The notes below the pieces were generated by a model. It was not told where the DNA came from. It did not search any database and saw only the letters and a list, made by a program, of their open reading frames with translations. From Harmonia axyridis (lineage: Eukaryota > Arthropoda > Insecta > Coleoptera > Coccinellidae), in assembly GCF_914767665.1 (NCBI RefSeq), contig NC_059502.1, positions 4,836,001 through 4,900,000 on the forward strand: DNA of 64,000 bases. The letters are read 5' to 3'. A program made the translations under genes and the position numbers. This document shows positions 58,204-64,000 of this stretch, in pieces. Position 1 is the stretch's first letter. Each line of letters begins with the position of its first letter.

Positions 58204-58400
58204 TCTCAAAGAGAATATCTTTCCTCCCATTGCGCAGGCACACAAATAAGAGAATAAGAAAAGGAAGAAGAAATTCCCGGTGTACAATATGATTTAATGT
58301 TTGTAACCCAGGTATAAAAGTGGGAAAAGGAGAGTTCAATGTAAGTTACGAGGTGATTACCAGTTAGGTTAATAGAGTGTTCAAGGATGTTTCCAAGAGC
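58204..58400 (-). repeat. Repeat inverted relative to 60150-60400
   Basis: AATATGATTTAATGTTTGTA and GGTATAAAAGTGGGAAAAGG at 58287-58328 match the complement of 60205-60250. The similarity covers about 200 bp with small indels. It is possibly the end region of a retroelement, since the second copy lies next to a hammerhead-like motif. Confidence 0.7.
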
Positions 58401-58551
58401 TGTACCACAATAAAGTTCTCGTCTGTCGTCCATCAGTGTTTTAATAATCCCCACGAAAACGCGATACCCCAAAATACTACTGAATATATCACAAGATTTT
58501 CTGTATACTCCTTCTTAGGTAAAAATTTCAGAAGAAATTGATATTCAGATC

Positions 58552-58945
58552 ATCAGAGGCAACATGACCGCCATACGTTACATCCAGGGACAGTATATTC
58601 TACCTTATATACGGACGCTAACCAACCCGCTTTTTACAAGATAATGTACCATATATACCCAGAATTACGTCAGTCTATTTTAAAGACAACCAATTGGATT
58701 TGTTGCCTTGGCTGCCTAGATCTCCAGACATTTCACCAGTTGAATGTGTCTGGGATATAAAGAAAGAAAATTATTCCATTTAACCTAGCAAAGCGGGACC
58801 AGGTACAACTAGCTTGGGATGAGATACTTCAAGAGAAAATCGATCATCTTATTAAGAATATGCTTAGAAGTGTTTCAGAGTGGATGAGACATTGTTGAGG
58901 CCAACATATCATTGAACTTTCCCATGCATACCATGAACTGTTGCA
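58552..58945 (+). pseudogene. Tc1-like (DD34E) transposase, C-terminal part
   Basis: Plus-strand frames give NMTAIRYIQGQYILPYI, a DN residue pair in place of QQDNA, then LPWLPRSPDISPVECVWDIK with the catalytic Glu, and a worn C-terminus with SVSEWMRHC. Two frameshifts and several stops are needed. Lineage differs from the Tc1 relic at 5.8 kb. Confidence 0.7.
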
Positions 58946-58949
58946 ATAA

Positions 58950-59980
58950 ATCCATTAGCTATAACTGTATCTTCTTCCTATAGCTCTTAATATACCTTCA
59001 ATAAGTGTTCTTAATGTGAGTTCGGTAGACTCCAATTTTGAAAGGCCTATTCCAACAAAATTTTTGCCGGAAAGTTTAGCTGCTCAGCAACGTACTAAAC
59101 CACTAGATTAGCGTTTTAAGTTGCCGAAATTCATTCGAGAATTTAACCATCATAGATCAATATAAAAATTTCATTTCTTCGACGCCCAACTAGCGAATGT
59201 AAGTAACATTACAACTACATACTCCAAAACCAGCCGAGCACGTCGAGACAGGCCTGTCTTCGAGGAAGGGGGGGTGCACCTCGAGACCTTCCCCCACTCC
59301 CACTTCCTGAGGCTTCTCGCCTATCACGCAGATGTGCAGATATGGCCTGGGCCCCGAGATAACTTATATTGAGTTCGGGAAACTAGTTTTGCCGCGTGAT
59401 TTGCATTTGGTCCTGGATATTCAGCTTGTAATGGCCCAAGTGGAAAGACAATTATTATTCTTGGAAACATCTTCTGGAAGTTGGCTGTTTGCTTAGCCAG
59501 CCGGGCCATCGAGAGGACCGTCCGGGTCTTGTTTGGACTGTCGTCGACGTCCTCGTCGTGATCGATGGATTTTCGATATTGAATCTTTTTTTTTTTAGAA
59601 GAAGCGTGGTTGTTCGATCAGATTACTTTGTTGCGTTGGAAAGGGTTGGAACTGTTTGGTTGAAGTTGCCGGGGAAGTAAAGAAAAATGTGGCTGCTATA
59701 GTTTACGTTTTACAAAATTTAAATTACAAAAAGAGGATAAGAAGAATCTTACTTACTTGATGAAGGCAATTTAATATATTATCAAAATTATGACGATATG
59801 GCGGCAAAATTATTCACTATCTGATATAGCTTTTTGATATATACTTTCATCTGTTGAAAACATTACCTATATAAAAGTTGCTAAACTAACGTAGAGCTTT
59901 CTGTGTTCATTCTCAAATGCAATTTGGGTGAAATAAGTATAAAAGTTATAAGTTTGTATATTCAGTAAGTTTCTCGAACT
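58950..59980. other. Intergenic, no gene
   Basis: 59240-59680 is GC-richer with short overlapping frames. Nothing identified. Confidence 0.3.
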
Positions 59981-59988
59981 ATAAGACA

Positions 59989-60032
59989 CCGATGAGGAAA
60001 AATTGTACTAAAAATACTAAAATTTCGAAACG
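59989..60032 (+). ncRNA. Hammerhead-like core motif, copy 1
   Basis: CCGATGAG is followed by a possible stem (GAAA...TTTC) and CGAAACG, resembling the CUGANGA-stem-GAAA core of hammerhead ribozymes carried by Penelope-like retroelements; the U of CUGA is C here, so activity is unlikely. The adjacent 60150-60400 is the repeat shared with 58.2 kb. Confidence 0.3.
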
Positions 60033-60149
60033 TACGTCTGTCTTTATTTCAATTGAGTTCTTCAATGTATTAGTCGTTTACCCAATTGCATAATCAAGGG
60101 TGGGAATAGAATAGATACTTCCTGTAGCTGTTTTTATTTGGAAACATTC

Positions 60150-60400
60150 TTGAACACTCTACTTACTCAACTAGTCATCACCTCGTAACTCACTCCACTG
60201 AACTCTCCTTTCCCCAGTCTTATACCTGGATTACAAACATTAAATCATATTGAACACCGTGAATTTCTTCCTCCTTTTCTTTTTCTCTAAGTTGTAGGCC
60301 TGCGCAATGGTTTCACGGTGCCTCCACAGTAATTAGGGTAGGGGAAAGATATTCTCTATTGTATCTTTCTGAGAACCCTAGGAATGAGAAAGTTGTATGC
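60150..60400 (+). repeat. Second copy of the 58.2-kb repeat
   Basis: TTCTTGAACACTCTACTTAC... TATACCTGGATTACAAACAT and CATATTGAACACCGTGAATT are the complement of the first copy. It contains an extra GGTTTCACGGTGCCTCCAC segment. Confidence 0.7.
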
Positions 60401-60404
60401 ACAA

Positions 60405-61138
60405 GTACCACGAAAGACCATTGGTATACTAATGCAGGTACATTTATATCAAGTATTGTGACTACAATTTCAGCTAGACACAGACATTATGTTTAATTGC
60501 TTCTTGTCGTCACACAGCTATAACTTTCTACTCGATAAGATTCATTATCGACTTCAAAAGTGAGCCAAGTTGAAGAGCTAAAGGTGGGGCCCCACGTCCG
60601 ATCAAATCGACAGTTCTGGACACCATTCCTACTACTATACCTTCGTCGGCGTCCATGCAAGACTGAACCTCGATCTCTGCACCAATTAATCAACGTCCTC
60701 AGACGTCCGATACGCGTCGGAATGGGCTGAATGGACCCCGGCGAGGAGGACGACGCTGATGTATCGTCCGGCCGACGCTATCTCCGGTTGTCCGGGCCGA
60801 GACGGGTCGACCTCTCACCCCCCCTGCCCGCCTACTGCTCCCTCTGCCGGCCGGCTGAACGCAGATGATACAATCTGCGAGCCCCACAATGGATTATTAC
60901 GATTGATTACCGCCCATGCGTCTTTGTTCTGCGGATTAATGTAGCTCGTCATTGTAACGACGCGGGACGGTTTTGCGCCACACTTCCGGTTGATGCGGGA
61001 GGAGAGAGGAGGGGGTGGTGCCGGAGGCGGCGGATGTGACGTTCTGGACAACAGTTGATGCGCGTTTATGCGGCGTCGATTAAACGAACGGCACGTAACG
61101 ATGTAGGCTAGATGGCGCTATGGTCTAAGAGAAGAATA
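60405..61138. other. GC-rich single-copy island
   Basis: 60580-61080 is GC-rich, with minus frames of 62 and 78 codons that overlap each other and plus frames. No motif. It may be regulatory. Confidence 0.3.
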
Positions 61139-61140
61139 TA

Positions 61141-62014
61141 TTAGGACAATTGAAAAGTCCCCGGTCTGATGCACAGATGGCGGTGCTAGTATTAAATCCA
61201 TATGATTTTTAGTTAGTACCAACCTTCAAACGATACGTGTCAAAATTTGACAGCAGTCCGACCATTAGTTTGAGAGAAATTGCGTTGTGAGTTTAGCTAC
61301 TTTTGTTATTTAAAAAAGATGGGAAAAAAAAAGAATTTCGTATGCTGATAAAATATTAATTTTTGAAGGGAAAAAATACAGTTGAAGCAAAATTTTGGCT
61401 TTATGAAGAGTTTCCGGGGTTTGAACAAGGAAAATCAACCATCATTTATTGGTATGCTAAGTTTAAACGTGATGAAATAAGCACCGAAGACGACGAACGC
61501 AGTGCACGCCCAAAAGAGGCTAATTTTGAATGACCGTAAAGTGAAGTTGATCGAGATAGCAGACATTGTGAAGATATCATCTGAACGTGTAGGTACATCA
61601 TATAATTCACGAATATTTGTACATTAGAAAGTTGTGTGCAAAATGGGTGCAGCGCGAGCTCACAATCGATAAAAAGCAACAACGTGTTAATGCTTTTGAG
61701 CAGTGTTTGAAGCTGTTTAAGTGCAATAAACCTGAATTTTTGTGTCGATATGTGACAATGGACGAACATGGCTCTATCATTTGACTCCAGAGTCCAATCG
61801 ACAGTCAGCTGAGTGTAAGGAGGAAGTAATGGCCGAAACTGAGGCCTATTTCGAAGCGAAAGACAAATCGTACTACAAAAATGCTATCGAAAAGTTGTAA
61901 GATCGCTATAATCGCTGTATCGCCCTTGAAGGCAACTATGTTGATTAATAAAATCGAATTTTGCCAAAAAAATGTGTTTTACTATGGTAGACCGGGTACT
62001 TTTCAATTGGCTGT
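61141..62014 (+). mobile_element. Mariner (DD34D) copy 7, catalytic core deleted
   Basis: It is flanked by TA (61139-61140, 62015-62016). The N-terminal frame pieces (KNTVEAKFWLYEEFPGFEQG, EIADIVKISSERV, KCNKPEFL) are present, then a deletion joins the QSAE-coding sequence (61810) directly to EEVMAETEAYFEAKDKSYYK near the C-terminus, removing all of the second and third catalytic Asp region. Confidence 0.9.
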
Positions 62015-62019
62015 TATCT

Positions 62020-62345
62020 TTATTTTAATTTATTATGATTTCTTTTCACGTGAAATATTGGAGAGTTGATTTGAATTTTAATGAGATGATTTTGGGAAGA
62101 AACATTTGTCTAGCTAGTAAGTACTTTGTTTGAACCTATATGTGTGTATATTACTTTTTATTTTTATTCTTATTTTAAAATAAAAATGTTTTGAATTATA
62201 TAATGTTTCTTTGTATATCTAAATTAACCAGACCATCTTTTCTGTGATATTTTCTAGTCAATAAATTTTAGTAATGCTCATCTTTCCTTTATTTTTGTAA
62301 ACACCTTCATCAATGTTACAAATGATGTTTTCCGTAAATTTTGTA
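62020..62345. other. Intergenic, AT-rich
   Basis: No gene seen. Confidence 0.35.
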
Positions 62346-62348
62346 GAG

Positions 62349-62385
62349 CCCTGAGGATGGAAATAAATTTTTCCGAAACGTCGGC
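62349..62385 (+). ncRNA. Hammerhead-like core motif, copy 2
   Basis: CTGAGGA, a five-pair stem (GGAAA/TTTCC, 62359-62374), then GAAACGTC fits CUGANGA-stem II-GAAAC exactly. A possible stem III and cleavage strand were not resolved by eye. Such motifs occur at the ends of Penelope-like elements. Confidence 0.4.
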
Positions 62386-62389
62386 GAAC

Positions 62390-63200
62390 TAACAGACTAT
62401 CATTTTCCTGTTTCTCTGATCCTACACCACCAATCTATCGTGAAGTAAAATTTTTGGATCACCACTTCAGATCTTGATATTTATTCTTTAATATTAATAA
62501 TAATAATGAGAGAATAATAAAAACTATTTGTAAAATTAGGTTTTTTTGTTTTCTGTTAAAAATATTTCTCGTATATAATCCCATATTAACCCAAACCAAC
62601 TCAACAAATCCCCGTTATGCATTTTGCCGTGGAATTCCCCCCTCCCCCCTCTCCAAAGCGGTAGAATAACAAGGAAGTTGTAGGATTTTCGTAACGAGTT
62701 GTTCATATTTTCAACAATCCCAACTTTGCCGAAGAAATATCTGGCTTTTTCGCGTTTTCCATCGCCGACGAACATGGGAACTCGATTTAAGTTCGCCCCG
62801 AACTTCCTAGACAATATAATTAATTCCTAATACTTGTCATATTTCCTTCCGAACGAAATTAGCTCTTTGATATCTGGGAGGGGTGGGGGGGTCGGAAATT
62901 ATTTCTCAGGGCTTTTCTCGAATTGTCTCTGGAGTTTGTTTATTAATAATTCGGAGGCTCAGTCTCGGAAGCAATCTGCGGAAAAGGGGATTCGCTTAAT
63001 TTCTCTGCGAAGGTATCTTCGTTTTTTTTTTTATTAATAAGGAAAGAATGATGAAGTTGCGACGAGACGGGTCGTGGTGAAAAAAATGGAGGGGATGTAA
63101 GTACTTTGTTGATTTTCGACGACGTTTATATCGGAGACTTGTTTGTTTTCGTTCGTTCTTTTCGATGATAAGACTTTGGGGGTTAGGTTTTGAGGGGAAA
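62390..63200. other. Intergenic with GC-richer parts
   Basis: 62580-62830 and 62860-63010 have short overlapping frames, none convincing. Confidence 0.3.
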
Positions 63201-63207
63201 TAAAAAT

Positions 63208-63240
63208 TATATTATATATATATATTATATATATTATATG
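63208..63240. repeat. (AT)n microsatellite
   Basis: Alternating AT/ATT run directly before the truncated reverse transcriptase fragment; possibly the point where it inserted. Confidence 0.8.
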
Positions 63241-63255
63241 AACTATATAGATAAG

Positions 63256-63895
63256 TATAATATATTAGACACTGCACAACATGGCTTCAGGTCAGGTCGC
63301 TCGACTCACACGGCAGCTTTATTTTTCGTTGAGTTCGTGCATGAATGCCTTGATAAAGATTTGTTCGTCGCGGGGTTGTTTTTTGATTTGTCACGGGCTT
63401 TTGATAGTCTTTCCTATGAGTTCCCAGGAAGAGAATATTAATTTGGGCGTACCTCAGGGTTCTGTATTAGGGCCACTTCTTTTCCTTTTGTTTGTAAATG
63501 ACTTACCTATGAATTTGAAGAACATGCTTTTTTTGTCATCCGGTTACACTGATTTTAATCTTCTCATGAACATGTTGAGATTGGTTTTGTTTGCTGATGA
63601 TACCTCAGTGGTGATTAGCGCCAAGACGTTCGAGGAATTGCAGAGTTTATGTCAACTCTTGCTACAGTATTTTGTAGACTGGTGTCGTCAAAATAGTATA
63701 ATGATTAATATCAGCAAGACAGAATGTATTTACTTCAAAAATAGGAGTTATGGTTTTGGTGGGCTAACCTTGCGGTATTTGGACTTTGTTATAGAAGCTA
63801 AAGAAAGTGCAAGATTTCTGGGAAAATATCTTGATCAGAACTTGAAGTGGGGATCGCATGTCCATTCTGCGAATGATGTTCAATCTTACACCTAG
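63256..63895 (+). pseudogene. Non-LTR reverse transcriptase fragment with FADD motif
   Basis: The first frame reads YNILDTAQHGFRSGRSTHTA then LFFDLSRAFDSL (RT motif with catalytic Asp). A deletion of about 50-60 residues and a frame change lead to INLGVPQGSVLGPLLFLLFV, LVLFADDTSVVI (catalytic FADD), NISKTECIYF and ARFLGKYLDQNLKW. It starts inside the RT domain and ends before the thumb, so it is a dead 5'-truncated jockey/CR1-group copy running to about 63895. Confidence 0.85.
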
Positions 63896-64000
63896 AACCT
63901 CATGCAGACCCTTTTTCAAGTACTATCATATTTTGACTGTTGCATCAATTTTTATCTTCAGATGCCTTTTATATGCTAAAGAGAATGAAAACAATATAAC

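Overview
The window looks like nuclear DNA of an insect, most likely a ladybird beetle (Coccinellidae). It is AT-rich, has almost no long open frames, and is packed with decayed DNA transposons. The few host genes have short exons with GT/AG introns. The ladybird call is an inference: a spliced gene at 44.2-46.6 kb encodes a secreted SleB-type bacterial cell wall hydrolase, and such horizontally acquired 'cwh' genes have been reported from ladybirds. I have run no searches; everything below is read by eye.

Host genes. (1) cwh-like hydrolase, minus strand, 3 exons, 148 codons plus stop, with a TATA box, a signal peptide and a poly(A) signal; a mariner copy sits inside intron 1. (2) The last two coding exons of a minus-strand gene (50.4-51.4 kb), probably the UTP4/cirhin nucleolar protein. 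(3) The first three exons of a plus-strand gene (31.2-31.6 kb), possibly a ciliary LLC1/CIMIP1-like protein, starting about 115 bp downstream of a transposon. (4) A broken C-terminal piece of MCM7 at 5.3-5.6 kb, minus strand.

Mobile DNA. Eight mariner (DD34D) insertions or relics share the TIR AGGCCAATTGAAAAGTCCCC and lie at 2.7, 15.8, 19.5, 21.3, 28.3, 45.3 and 61.1 kb, with more diverged relics at 26.4, 34.7 and 54.9 kb. Four copies of a DD41D (rosa-like) family lie at 0.4, 23.5, 30.2 and 48.5 kb; three share one internal deletion. Tc1-like relics are at 5.8, 13.7 and 58.6 kb. Two hAT fragments in opposite orientation are at 41.4 and 42.9 kb, one with an 8-bp target duplication. A PIF/Harbinger-like MITE at 32.8 kb has an empty-site paralogue at 53.7 kb. 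Non-LTR retrotransposon pieces lie at 6.8, 16.5, 34.9, 49.5 and 63.3 kb. Several long palindromic (foldback) elements lie at 3.7, 8.2, 12.4, 39.4, 47.1 and 55.3 kb.

Tandem arrays. There are about 915-bp units (8.9-11.7 kb), about 150-bp units interrupted by a nested mariner (15.5-18.3 kb), about 170-bp units (26.7-27.7 kb), about 970-bp units built on a mariner remnant (34.6-38.7 kb), a hexamer-like Ala-Asn coding-type repeat (51.6-52.2 kb) and a 125-bp repeat inside a foldback element (55.3-56.5 kb). Between these are GC-richer single-copy islands without convincing ORFs (for example 2.0-2.4, 18.4-18.8, 27.7-28.2, 56.6-57.0 and 60.6-61.1 kb) that may be regulatory. The standout is the domesticated bacterial hydrolase gene.
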